Source: Liolophura sinensis
Lineage: Eukaryota > Mollusca > Polyplacophora > Chitonida > Chitonidae
DNA: 64,000 nucleotides
Assembly: GCF_032854445.1 (NCBI RefSeq)
Contig: NC_088295.1
Location: forward strand, 38,596,510 to 38,660,509
Reading direction: 5' to 3'
Under the pieces are notes generated by a model. The model had not been told where the DNA came from, did not search any database, and was given only the letters and a program-made list of their open reading frames with translations. The position numbers and the translations under genes were made by a program. Of this stretch, positions 23,079 through 35,200 are shown one piece after another. Position 1 is the first letter of the stretch, and every line of letters begins with the position of its first letter.

Positions 23079-26000
23079 CATTGTGTAGAAGTTAGTTGGG
23101 AAGTTATCTGATAAATCAGACTGAAAATTCAAAAGAAGTTTACTGTCGTAATTTAGATAATATACTATTTACGAGGAGTTGTGAGACAATTTCAGCAGAA
23201 GCCCAAAGAAACGAAGCTTGGAGTTTTTCTTTGCCATAGCTTGACGAATGCTCACTTATATTTCTAGTGTCTCTGATATCATATAACCTATCACATTTGC
23301 GATAACAACTGAGACCTGACAGATTCACTCACACGTCTTTTCTTACTTTTAGGTACAGGTTACATTTATGTAATATTTTATTGTTTTTAGTGCTTGTTTT
23401 TTGTTTGTGTTAGGTGATAACGTCGTCCGTGTAAACTTTCACGAGGACTGTGAAGGTCACGTCAATGACCTTATTCAGCTGAATCTGGCTGCAACCTTCC
23501 AATACATAGCTAAGGTAAGTTCTGCTTAAATAAATCGGTTATGAACTTTTAAACTGATGCAAATACATACATAAGAATTTTGGTGTTCTACCTGAGAAAA
23601 AATTCCATAATCCAAAAACCAGTGTAAATCCTAGGTCTATTTCGAGTTGTACATGAACTGTCTGTGAATGCGCAAGAGTTTGATTTAGTCGACAACCGTT
23701 TATATCCCGGGGGGTAAATGTGTACAGGGAACGGCCAAGAAACGTATTCACGTTCTGTTTTCATAAAGCTTTATGTCTTATCTGCGATTTAAATTAGGAA
23801 TAAAACGCAATTAATGGTGCGCTCATTCAACTGAAATATCATAAAGTGAAATATTGTAAAAAAAAAATCATTTTAAATCCGAAATTTTGACAGTGGTCGA
23901 GGAGAGGAAGCATTGATGACGTTTGATTAAAACTCAAAAGTGATACGAATTGAACACTGCAAGATTTTCAGAAAACGTTGCAATCAATCTAACATTATTT
24001 TAATGTCAAATTAACGCTTCTAGATGTAATATTCCGAATCTTCCTAATTTCACATCACAAATGCTAAAACGTTCTGTGATCTAACACTACACTCTGTAAC
24101 ATTTTAATGCATTTTATATGTTGTGTCTTTTTCTCGCTTAGAAAAAGTTATTTTCGTAACATTTGTGCTTTAAGAGTGTGCGCCCTATTGGTTTTGCTTG
24201 CAGGCATTTCACTTCAGAGAGTACGACTCTGAGTATGCGGGCATGGCCGCCATGTTCCATGCACACGCCAGAGAAAAGCTGAATGACGCTAAGCACTTGA
24301 TGAAATACCTTATCCATCGCGGAGCGGAAGTTCATTGGGAAGATATTCCTGTGAGTCTTGCTCCCTTTGCATTTTTTTTAAATGATTGAATTTTAAATGT
24401 GATGACAACTCATGGGTTTAAGTAACTCTAGACCAGTGAGGTCTAATAAATTAACATCACTGTATATTTTTTGCCTAATTCTGCTTATGGGGGCGTGTAA
24501 ACTGCTACTAGTTATGCCTTTACATGAACAGTCAGAATAAAACCCTAACTGATGTAAATTGACAAGAGGCCGTTTTTCAACGGTTACCTGCTTGAGTATG
24601 CCCATTTGCAAGCTATCACCCTGTCGTCGCTGTTCTGGTCTTACTCGCTATGCTGTACGCTTTTGATTATCTTGTCTAACAATGGTAATCACCGGTGTTA
24701 TTGCTGTTCATGAAGATGAGGATAATTATGCGGAGGAGGAAAGTGATAGCGGTAGTAACAATGCGTACATGTCACCGTTTTAAGGACGTGGCTGAGTGTA
24801 ATTTTAACGTTTTATTTAAAGTTTATACTTACTGTATAGGTAAAGTAACAAGAATTGAGTGTAATCATTGCTTACCGCATTCATTCTGAAACTCACGTAA
24901 TAGTTAAATCCAAATGACTTTATTTAAACCCCGCTGATTTTCTCATAATTACTGGATCTTGCTTGGTGATTCCTCCGTTTAAAAAGTTGCTCAAAAGTTA
25001 ATGAAATGAAAATATCCACCGAATAAACATCGTCGTGTCACTAACACAGTGTGCTGATAAATGAATATCACGTTGGTAAAAGCAGATCATGATAGGTAAA
25101 TAAGGGTAAGTTTGCACTGAACTTATGTAGGGTTTCGTGTCGTCTTGTATCCAGAATCCTCGTGAAGTGAATGGCAACGAAAACACTAATATGAAATATA
25201 GTCAGATGAAAGAAAGTTATTTTCTTAGAATTTTTAAAAAGCAGTAAAATGCAGTTGAATCAATCTGTTTGAAGTAAAAACTATGCATGTGGGTTCACTG
25301 ATGTCCACTGGGTCCCAAAATGTCACCATATAATACGAACTTTTAAAATCACCGATAACTATTTTCAGCTGACATACACTTCACTTTTATTGTTTTCTTT
25401 GTCATCAAAAGATAAAATATTTGACCGACAGAAAGATCGACTGACACACAGATCGGCGGAAAACAGGACTAGCGACAACCAGAGGGAAAGAACAATACAT
25501 CGATTGAACAACACATCGACTGAACAACAGGACGACCAACACACAGATCGAGCGACACACAGATCAACTGAGACACAGGATGACCGACACAGAGATCGAC
25601 CCATACACATACAGCTCCATATTTGCAGCTAATTTGTCAGACAGTTTAGCAAGCAGACTTATATTTTTTAACAGAAACCCCCCAATACAAACTGGTCTCA
25701 TCCATCCGTAGTGATGACACAGGCTTTAGAGATCGAAAAGAACATGCTGAACAAGATCATCGCTACCCACACCTGTGCGCAGGAACACAATGACCCGGAT
25801 GTAAGTATGAGGATGACCTCGATCCTCTGAGGTCAGGTCACACAATATCCAAAAGGCTTGTTAAATCGTGCACATCTGTATAGACATTACATCTAACGCT
25901 TGTCTTGTGCCTGGGCTCTATGTGGCCTCGCTCCAAGCCCGGAGAAATGGAGACTGAAAATCTCGTTCGCGAACAGTGATCTCATGGTAACTATTGGCAT

Positions 26001-26798
26001 ACGAAACCTCGTTTACATGTAATTGCGGGTTCAACACGAGAACAGCGAATTGAATATGCGAAGTGGTGTTATTGTAAGTTCTTTGGCCATGGTAGCAATA
26101 CGTCAACGGTTATCTTAATTGTGTGGTCTTGCATGGAATTCATTGCAGCCCACTTGCCTTCAGCAACATACCGTTTTCACTGCCTCTTGGGACGTTGGTG
26201 ACAATCAGTGGTCAACGATGCAGGTGTGGCCATCTGACAAGTCTTACGTTCGATGAAGACCACTTGTCTTCCACAAATATAGCGTGCACATCACCGCGTT
26301 ACATGTGGGAAAGTTCATCAGTAACTCGCTAAATGTCGGTGATTTACCGCGATCACTCCGCTTTCCCCTGAGATCCTATAAGTGGGAATTCTCGAATATC
26401 AAAATCAAAATAAATGCACCAATAAAACTTATGTCACACGTAGCCAGCGGGCACTCTGGTTTTCTCCATAAAACATGCGCGCCACCTATTCAGTGAAAAA
26501 ATTCTTGAATATGACATCAGGTAAATAATAAATACAGCGTTATGAGCTGTAAGTAATTTTATTTCTTTAAATGCGCTTTCAGCTCATGCACGACATGGCT
26601 AACCGTATGATCATAGAAGAGGAGAACACAATCTTTGAACTCGGATCTTACATCTCACATTTGGCCCACGATGGAGCCGAGGATACAGTCGTCTTACCAC
26701 ACCTTAGTGAAAAGCTGTTCTTGAAATACAAGGGTTACAAGGATTGCTTCCATGCAGTTGAACCCGACGAGTATCATAACCATCCCCATGATTACTGA
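22926..26798 (+). CDS. Secreted ferritin-like protein 1 (five exons, 210 aa)
   Basis: Exons: 22926-22968, 23414-23514, 24204-24350, 25675-25800, 26583-26798; all introns are GT-AG. Exon 1 encodes a signal peptide (MSRLIFLALLAFVRG); the rest aligns without gaps to the four-helix ferritin fold (NFHEDCE, REKLNDAKHLMK, ALEIEKN, TIFELG). Taking human H-ferritin as reference from memory, ferroxidase residues are mostly lost: E27 is N38, E62 is K73, H65 is D76, Q141 is E152; Y34, E61 and E107 are kept (Y45, E72, E118). Three-fold channel acids D131/E134 are H142/A145. Three cysteines (C27, C131 and one in KDCFH) recur in the neighbour copy, and the C-terminus is histidine-rich (EYHNHPHDY). A secreted, probably weakly or non-catalytic ferritin is inferred, perhaps a light-chain-like partner or a metal-binding extracellular protein. 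Gene 2 at 32233 is its tandem duplicate. Confidence 0.93.
23003..23076. repeat. (AT)n microsatellite in intron 1 of ferritin-like gene 1
   Basis: About 37 uninterrupted AT dinucleotides. Likely length-polymorphic. Open frames reading YIYIYI are shadows. Confidence 0.97.
24396..24666. repeat. Dispersed repeat family R, copy 2 (intron 3 of ferritin-like gene 1)
   Basis: Starts AATGTGATGACAACTCATGG, continues CTAGACCAGTGAGGTCTAAT and AGAATAAAACCCTAACTGA, and ends near CTATGCTGTACGC. Most complete together with the 32.8-kb copy, which sits in a different intron of the sister gene. Confidence 0.8.
25420..25615. repeat. Degenerate short tandem repeat in intron 3 of ferritin-like gene 1
   Basis: Irregular reiteration of GACACACAGATCGAC-type words with CGACAGAAAGATCG and ACAGGATGACC variants. 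The 80-81 codon frames on both strands come from this simple sequence and are not genes. Confidence 0.7.
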
Positions 26799-26998
26799 CA
26801 TGGCTATTTCGGGCATCATGATGACAAACACGATGTTTAGAATGCTATAGCGTTAAGTGTAAAAAAAAAAAGTGGTCTCTGTCCAAGGTCAGTGTGACGT
26901 GGGCAAATGTTCTAAGTATCCGAATCTCAGGGTGGCAAACTTGTGTGGGTTGGGTTCATACTTGTGTTGTGAGCCACTGTTTGGATTCCAGGAAAAGA

Positions 26999-27004
26999 AA
27001 TAAA
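26999..27004 (+). terminator. Polyadenylation signal of ferritin-like gene 1
   Basis: AATAAA 201 bases after the stop codon at 26796-26798, giving a 3' UTR of about 220 bases. Confidence 0.7.
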
Positions 27005-27164
27005 TGTAAGGACATTGAAATCCTGGTTGTTGTTTTGTGAATTTTGTCATAGGTTGGATTTTATGGGGATTTTAGCTGATCATGATATTAGGCTTTTCTT
27101 TATATACCTATTTATCTGATTGAGTTATTTTGAATGGAGTATACACAAAAATATTTCACTATAT

Positions 27165-27235
27165 AATCAAGAATATTTCACCTATACTCGTGAATATTTC
27201 ACCTATTCTCGTTAATATTTCACCTCTACTCAAGA
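27165..27235. repeat. Short tandem repeat, ~24 bp x 3
   Basis: AATATTTCACCTATACTCGT-type units repeat three times immediately before the 53-bp minisatellite. Confidence 0.75.
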
Positions 27236-27237
27236 AC

Positions 27238-28238
27238 TGCCTCAGATGCAGTGTTGTCAGGTAACTCGCGAGTAACAGAATTTGATCTCCTGTCTGGGCT
27301 GCAGTGTTGCCAGAGAACGTCGGAGAAATGGGATTTGATCTCATGCCTGGGCTGCAGTATTGTCAGGTAACTCGCTAGTAACGGGATTTGATCTCCTGCC
27401 TCATCTGAAGTGTTGTCAGGTACCTCGCAAGTAACGGGATTTGATCTCCTGTCTGGGATGCAGTGTTGTCAGGTAACTCGCGAGTAACGGGGTTTGATCT
27501 CCTGCCTGAGCTGAAGTGTTGTCAGGTACCTCGCGAGTAACGGGATTTGATCTCCTGTCTGGGTTGCAGTGTTGTCAGGTAACTCGCTAGTAACGGGATT
27601 TTATCTCATGCCTGGGCTGCAGTGTTGTCAGGTAACTCGCGAGTAACGGGATTTGATCTCCTGCCTGAGATGAAGTGTTGTCAGGTAACTCGCGAGTAAC
27701 GGGATTTGATCTCCTGCCTGGGCTGCAGTATTGTCAGGTAACTCGCTAGTAATGGGATTTGATCTCCAGTCTGAGCTGAAGTGTTGTCAGGCAACTCACG
27801 AGTAATGGATTTGATCTCATGTATGGGCTGCAGTATTGTCAGGTAACTCGCGAGTAACGGGATTTGATCTCCTGTATGGGCTGCAGTGTTGTGAGGTAAC
27901 TCGCGAGTGATGGGATTTGATCTCCTGTATGGGCTGCAGTGTTGTGAGGTAACTCGCGAGTAACGGGATTTGATCTCCTGTCTGGGCTACAGTGTTGTCA
28001 GGTAACTCGGGAGTAACGGGATTTGATCTCCTGTCTGGGCTACAGTGTTGTCAGGTAACTCGCTAGTAACGGGACTTGATTTCCTGCCTGGTATGCGGTG
28101 TTATCTGGTAACTCGCTAGTAACGGGATTTGATCTCCTGTCTGGGCTGCAGTGTTGTCAGGTACCTCGCGAGTAACGGAATTTGGTCTCCTATCTGGGCT
28201 GCAGCGTTGTCAGGTAACTCGCGAGTAACGGGATTTGA
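27238..28238. repeat. Minisatellite, 53-bp unit x ~19
   Basis: Unit: GTAACTCGCGAGTAACGGGA, TTTGATCTCCTGTCTGGGCT, GCAGTGTTGTCAG. Each unit carries the 8-bp palindrome CTCGCGAG, sometimes decayed to CTCGCTAG. Two unit subtypes, GGGCTGCAG and TGAGCTGAAG, are interspersed, suggesting repeated unequal exchange. The array starts about 230 bp after the polyadenylation signal of ferritin-like gene 1. Confidence 0.95.
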
Positions 28239-28548
28239 TCATTTAAACACGAGTAAGGGGACATTCCCTCCTGTACAAACCCTTTCTCCGCCACACATGA
28301 TATATAGCTTTGAATATGGTTTAAATACCCAAGCATATATTGAAAACTGACTCTCACAGGCTAGAATCCGTGGCCCCCTGCTTAGACTGAGGCGCACAGT
28401 TCTGAGGTATTTGTATTGATTTATGTATTGATATATTTGACTCATGTTTTCACCCATCATAAACATTCACTTACACTTAAAGGTCAAATTTTTTCTGCAA
28501 AAGCCGTTAGACCATTCTGTAAAGAAGAGCCAAAAAAACCCCAATGAT
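28239..28548. other. Intergenic spacer, nothing recognised
   Basis: Lies between the 53-bp minisatellite and a reversed SINE; no frame or motif worth naming. Confidence 0.5.
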
Positions 28549-28744
28549 TTGTATTTTACGCCGTATTCAAGAATATTTTACTTATACGATGGCAGCCAGC
28601 GCTAAGATGAAACACACGACCATACGTAGGTTGTTGCCAGGTCTTCACACGTACTGCCGAAGACGAATCCAGCATGGGCTGGATTGAACTCACTGCGACC
28701 GCATTGGTGAGAGGTCCCTGGGTCATTTAGGCCACGAAGGCCCC
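28549..28744 (-). mobile_element. SINE family 1, reversed, diverged
   Basis: Plus-strand reading: TTGTATTTTACGCCGTATTC (tail side), ACTCACTGCGACCGCATTGG (B-box side), ending GGTCATTTAGGCCACGAAGG. The head is partly deleted. Confidence 0.88.
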
Positions 28745-28803
28745 TATTTATTTATTTATTTTTTTATTTTTTTATTTATTTACTTATTTATTTATTTATT
28801 TAT
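28745..28803. repeat. (TTTA)n simple repeat
   Basis: Imperfect TTTA run; possibly the reversed poly-A-type tail of another SINE whose body is gone. Confidence 0.85.
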
Positions 28804-28906
28804 CTGATAGATGTTTAAAGCTATACTAAAAATGTTTCACCTATTCTATGATGGTCGATTTTATGGCTGGAGGAAACCAGACTGTCCCGGTTCAAGCAAT
28901 GACCTA

Positions 28907-29397
28907 TGGCAAACTACACTGACGGATCCAACTACACTGATGGATATGACTACACTGACGGATCCAACTACACTGACGGATCCAACTACACTGACGGATT
29001 TAACTACACTGACGGATATGACTACACTGACGGATCCAACTACACTGACGGATATGACTACACAGACAGATCCAACTACACTGACGGACCCAACTACACT
29101 GACAAATATGACTACATTGACGGATCCAACTACACTGAAGGATCCAACTACGGATCCAACTACACTGACGGATCCAGCTACACTGACGGATCTAACTACA
29201 CTGACGGATCTAACTACACTGACGGATCCAGCTACACTGACGGATCAAACTACACTGACAAATATGACTACACTGACGGATCCAACTACACTGATGGATC
29301 CAACTACACTGACGGATCCAGCTACACTGACGGATCTAACTACACTGGCGGATCCAACTACACTGACGCATCCAACTACACTGACGGATCCAAGACA
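28907..29397. repeat. 18-bp minisatellite x ~27 with two long open frames
   Basis: Unit CTACACTGACGGATCCAA with variants (GGATATGA, GGATCCAG, ACAAATATGA). Because 18 is a multiple of three, two frames stay open: one reads repeating NYTDGS, with an N-X-T glycosylation sequon per unit (174 codons, 28906-29430), the other TTLTDP (207 codons, 28811-29434). One unit is shortened to 12 bp, still a multiple of three. No signal peptide, splice site or non-repetitive conserved domain flanks it, so I annotate it as a repeat, not a gene. Confidence 0.85.
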
Positions 29398-29400
29398 TGG

Positions 29401-32165
29401 ACTGAGCTCGAACCTCGTATGTCAAAGTAACTGAAAAGCAAGCACCTTGGCCACTCCGCCACGACCATGTCCTCTCCAAAAAGAAGGTTCATTGTGGCAT
29501 ATTGGTATATAAATAATGTATAGTTAGCATAGTATAGTTTATTTTTATTTATTTGACTGAGGTATGCCCTACACCCCACAAACCACCTGCTCGAAAGAGT
29601 AAGCGAAATACCCCCAAAACACAGTTCTGGGCGTTAACCGGTAAAAAAAACCTACAGTCAAAGGGCAGGTGTCATAAAAATAAGCATCACAATCTGTAAC
29701 AAATATGTATAGTTTTCACGTTAGATAGGTGTAGTTACCTGGAAGTGGAAGCATAAGTAGTAAGCAGTTTCCAGTTATGTTGCACAGGCGTACATGTGTA
29801 ATAACAGGTGAGTGAATTCTGGTGGGTAGTCCACAACACTTTATACAAAGATATGTCTGAAGCAATGAAAGCTGAATTCGAACTCTCCACTTATATCACC
29901 ATCGGCCTGTCGTAGACAGCGAAAACCAACTATTGTTCCTTGTTAAATAAATATATTTATATCAAATATGCCGATAAATTAAACTATCCATGAATATTAG
30001 CATGACCTGCATTATTATACATGAGAGCGAGGGCCATGTAAGGAGGCAAGAACTAAAGCATCTGCTTTAAAATGAATTTTGATTGGATTTTTTTTCTTTT
30101 CTTCAGAGATAGTTTTGACGAAAAGCCTCGATTGTGGAGATATATACATATCCAATACGCGCATGAAAAGCCTCACCAGTCCCATTGACGGAACAAAAAA
30201 AAAGATTATTTCCACGGGTAAAACAGAAATAACAAGTTTCTTCCTGAAAACACACTGTAATTTGTAAAGAAAACAAAGCCTCTATAGCAGACACAGACCT
30301 TGTCGTTGAATTTCCAAGATACGCATGATATAGTGTAGTGTTTCTGCTTATAACGTCGTATTGGTTTTGAAATCCATAGAATATCTAAGTACTAGGAAAG
30401 TAATACGATATTGCAGGTTGGACATGTTACTCCTGTTCAAGTTAAGCAGACTGCAGTATTAAAACAATTGGTATAATAATGAGAAAACTGCACGTATTTA
30501 GGTTAATATAAAGACAGCAAAAATACGACACATTGTAAAGGCCCTATAATTGTTTTGCTGAACATTCTACCTCAGGCTTTAGTTTTGTTTTAATTTCAGG
30601 TGAGGTGGGTCTACAGTATATAGAGCACATGTGCATAACAATAATTTAAGCTTTACTTTTGAAACGTAATGTTTTTGTATTCTGGAATTCTGCACAGAGC
30701 ACAATGAACGGTATCACTAAATTGAGAAACTTTATTACTACGTGTGTGCGAACACATCATATTTCAGATAGTAAGAAATTCGATACACAATTACTCCATG
30801 GTTTGACCATCTTATGTAAACTTTAGTGTTCGTAATAAACGCAGTTGAGGATTGCCACTGAGTACTACCGTTGGCCAGTCGCATGCATAACATGTCCTAC
30901 TTATATAAACTTAGAACATGTCGTCTTAATGCATGTACATAAGTTCTAGTACTCGAGCCTGTTCAGTAACATAGATGACCTCTGAATATTTCCAGAGTAC
31001 AAACGTATCAGATGTCGGGCATGTTGAGGTTGATCAATTACATGGAACGTTACACCATGTTAATGACCGCTACAAAATTAGTCCTTGTGCTAAATACATT
31101 AATACTACTAGTATTTTATGCTTTTCCTGAAATTTTAAAATTAAAAGTTGAAAGTTTAAAATCAATACAATTTACAATCAATCAATACAAGGTATATGTC
31201 AATGTATTTTCTTTCTAAACGACTATAGCATACCATTTTAAATATTATTCAATAAAACCACGGACTTTAATAGACAGTGAAAGCAAGTGAAAACTTTCTA
31301 CAAAAAAACGCGCTTGTTCACAAAGAAATATGATCGTTTTAAGTTCAGATTCCCAACCGATTCATCCTTCTTGAGGATCATCGCTGGCTGATGCGATTTA
31401 ACCTGGCTATCTATGCAGCCAATCACTGTAATCAATCATTGTTTTTATGCTACGTGCTCGACTCAACTGCCTCGTCTGTTGCTTTGTCTGCGGCTGAAAG
31501 TTAGGGGGTTTGTCATGTATCTGGCTATTAGGGGCGGGAGAGGGGGACTTTTGATTTGATTTATTCAATGTTCGTTATTTTTATCTTAAACGGGATAAAG
31601 AGAACAATCTTTCGCAACATGCTTTTGATATTGAATAAAATGATCCAAAATCCACACAATGTGCATATATTTGTGATTAATTATAAAAGATCTTATTTTC
31701 AGCTAATGATTGCCCAGGTCATTCCATATAAATGCCAGGCGAAATGAAACAATGCAGGCCGTTCCAAACATAAAAGCAACATACGTTCACACACTCGAAC
31801 GAACATAGAAAACATGTCGCATAACAACTTCTTTTTGTTGGGTGCGAATAGCGTGGACAACATTTAGAGATGGAAAGTCATTATTCTCATTTACAGTTTG
31901 CAGTCAGCAGTGACTCGAACAATGGAGATCGTTCTCAGCCACATGTACGCACTGTTGTTTTGCCAATGACATTATATGACGACCAAATCTGATTTGTCAG
32001 CACCTTTTGACTTTGGGTGCAAGGAAGCAAACGGGTCACGATGCCCTAGTTCCTGGACCTGAAGTCAGGACAGGTCGATCTGCTGTTTGCCTCCTCGCGT
32101 TACCCCAAACGTCACCTTGAACCATTGACAGCTCTGACCCATTTGGCAAGACCCCTGGAGAGCTC
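29401..32165. other. Intergenic between the two ferritin-like genes
   Basis: 2.8 kb of AT-rich DNA with short frames only. No repeat family or exon recognised. The last ~200 bp should hold the promoter of ferritin-like gene 2. Confidence 0.5.
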
Positions 32166-32171
32166 TATAAA
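32166..32171 (+). promoter_or_regulatory. TATA box of ferritin-like gene 2
   Basis: TATAAA, 67 bp before the start codon at 32233, in the context GAGCTCTATAAATGCC. As in gene 1, no CAGTGN iron-responsive loop is visible in the predicted short leader. Confidence 0.75.
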
Positions 32172-32232
32172 TGCCTTGTCTCTCCCCTGAGTCTTCCTCT
32201 CGTGTAACTTCCAGAAGCCGAAAGCCACCATC

Positions 32233-35200
32233 ATGATCGCCATAATTCTCCTCTCAGTCTTTGCCGCTGCACAAGGTAATTCATCTGATTTCTTTCTTTT
32301 TTTTATACTTTTTAGGCGATTAATGCTCTCTTAACTGTAATGCAGTAGCACACATTGTAACCAATATGCTACAGTTAGGTGCCACTTTTGTTCAACTATC
32401 CAACAGTGTTGGTGATTAAGAAAAAAAGAACCTAAGACTTTTTGCACCTAATTTGACTTTTAAAGGTACTGACTTATGGAATACTAATGAAATGTGTTAA
32501 ATGGCTTTGGCGAAAGGTGCCTCTGTGGAAATGTTATACCAATGACCACTATATCGTGGCTGCTCCAGTTATACTCTTCATCGTGTAGTCTGTATTTTTA
32601 TCACATAATATAAGTGTATTCCAAAATCAACAAACTGGTTTTTGAGAATCGGTTTATCACAGGACATTTACACTCGAAACTTGAGTGAATATGAGTGGGA
32701 TGGATTTGTGGTCAGGATTTTACCTTAGCTGGTTTTTCTCTGTATGCTATACGTTTTAAATATATTGTCTTCCTGCACAAACCAGGATTCTGCTGGTAGA
32801 CTAAGCATCCCCGAAGTCTGGCCCCTTTACATTGTTTTCATGTTATTGTATGTTAAATGTGATGACCGCACAGCATTTTGAGTAATTATAGACCAGTGAC
32901 GACTAATAAATTGCATGTAGCATCACTGCATTTTTTTTAACCTAATTCTGCTTAAGGCATGATGCTAGACGGCGGGTGATTTGGTGATGTATGAGCATTT
33001 ACCTGAACAGTTAGAATAAACCCTGGTTAACGTAATTAACAGGAGATCGTATTTCACCGGTATCGTGTAATCATTTGCCGGGGTGTCACACTGTCGCCGC
33101 TGCTCTGGTTTTTCTCTCTGTGCTGTACGTCGTTTTTTTGTATTCAACAAAACATTTTTTAATCTCCCACAGCTGGGCCTTCAATTCAAAAGCATTTTTC
33201 AGACTTCATTTTTTGCATGTTTTGCACATTTATTGTATATTACAATAAGATTGTTTCTCTGTTTGTTCTTAAGCAGAAGCCAACATAAGAAAATGTAAAT
33301 AGATCGTTATAAATCTGTGTAGAAATTGTGGTACTAAAACATTTGTTTTGCTTTTTTGTTACGATTACAATGCCCTTGTATAAATGCAGCTGTTCGAATT
33401 TATTTATCAGTTTGTTTGCATTCAACACTTTCAGCTGAAAACTTGATCGCTGTTAATGTGAACGCAGACTGCGCCAAGGCTGTGAATGAACTGATACAGC
33501 TGAACTTGGCAGCGACATTCCAGTATATTGCCAAGGTGAGACAGGATATGTCCTAATTCATATAGCTGGCTACAATATATCACAGGGCCAATCATACTAC
33601 AACAAATAAAATGTTATACAAATTTTCTAATCTTCTTTAAGTAGCTGTAATCGATAATATTGGTAGATATTCAATAAAATGTCCTATAATTAACTGTGTG
33701 AACACTCCTATATCTCCAGATGAATTTTAATGAGCCCGCACGAATTTCTTGGCGTTACATTTGTAGTAGTAAAGCAGTGATTTTGTTAATGGTACAAGTG
33801 AAGAATGATGCTTGCGCTAGGTATATTTCATTTTGTATCACTGGCAATATTTTCTGATTAAAAGTCTGCGCATTTCCGGGAATATGACTCCGAATATCTG
33901 GGAATGGCCACCATGTTCAGTGTTCACGCCAGAGAAAAGCTGAATGACGCTAAGCACTTGATGAAATATTTGGTTCACCGCGGAGTGGAAATTGAATGGG
34001 CTGATATCCCGGTAAGTCATACTCGAGCACTTATTCATTACTCTCCATAAGCCATGCACAAATATCTACATTGTTGCATAATTCGAAGGGAGCAGGAAGT
34101 GGGGGAAAAGGAGAGGGGGAATTGTGATATAAATGATTTCACAAACCGGCAAACGGGTGCGCATACACAATGTAGTTGTATAAGTTAACAATAGTTTAGG
34201 TAGTTTGCTTGTATTTCATATTCAGCCTTTGAGGATTCAGCCTTTGCCACAAGAGCTTTCAGCAGACCTCCGGCAGAGGTTTTACTGTTTCAGCAAACGT
34301 TTAAGTTTTTACCCATGCTTTGTCATTTGACTTTGGATTGTTTGGATTGTTTTTGGTGGCTGTTTTAGAAACCACCCGTCACTGACTGGGCCCATCCATC
34401 CAAGGTGATCGAGCAGGCTCTGGAAATTGAGAAGAACATTCTGAACAAGATCATCGCCACCCACACCTGCGCCCAGGAGCATCATGATCCTGATGTAAGT
34501 GTATTACACGAATGTTACCATACGCCTCACCTGTCCCCACCCACAGGGTGTATGACGCAGCGATTTCCCATATGACGTCGTAGATCTTGAATATGTTGTA
34601 TTGTATTATATTTATTCACAATGAGTATATTTAATGTAAACATGTTTACAGAAAATAAAACATGGTGGGAATAAAGTCACAAAGGGCTTGATCTATCCCG
34701 AGGAAGTTCAAGTATAAAAGATGGCGCTGGTTTTAGGTGAATTATAAGTAAATCATAACAGAGTAGATGTTTTACATATTTAAGAGAAACACAGAGCTGT
34801 GTAACGGGCCAAAAGAAATGCTGTGGTGCATGGCTATGAGACATTTATATGTTTGAAAATAAGTCAGAATTGTTCATCAAGTAATCATTTATTTTGGACT
34901 TAAACAAAGAAAGTGAGTCAATAGATTTGAGAGATATCGGTAGCCTGTTCCATCCCCGAGGGATCATATTTTGAACTGAGTAGAGAGACAGGTTGGAAGA
35001 GTGAAGGGGTCTAAATAGGTTAAGACACTGTGTTCTGGTTGGATAATTGTGTATATCTGATTGTTTTCGATACATGTTACGGCAGTTCAGGGGTATTTTG
35101 TAGGAATGAAATATATACTTATGAGAGATTAATAAAGAAGACTGAAGGATAGAGAATTTTACCGGTAAAATATTCAGGGATCTGATGAGAGGGTCTGTGT

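Noticed and set aside
22875-23132. 85-codon reverse frame rich in YI dipeptides
   Set aside because: It is a translation of the (AT)n microsatellite in intron 1 of the first ferritin-like gene.
25365-25632. Overlapping 80-81 codon frames on both strands
   Set aside because: Both come from a degenerate simple repeat inside a ferritin intron.
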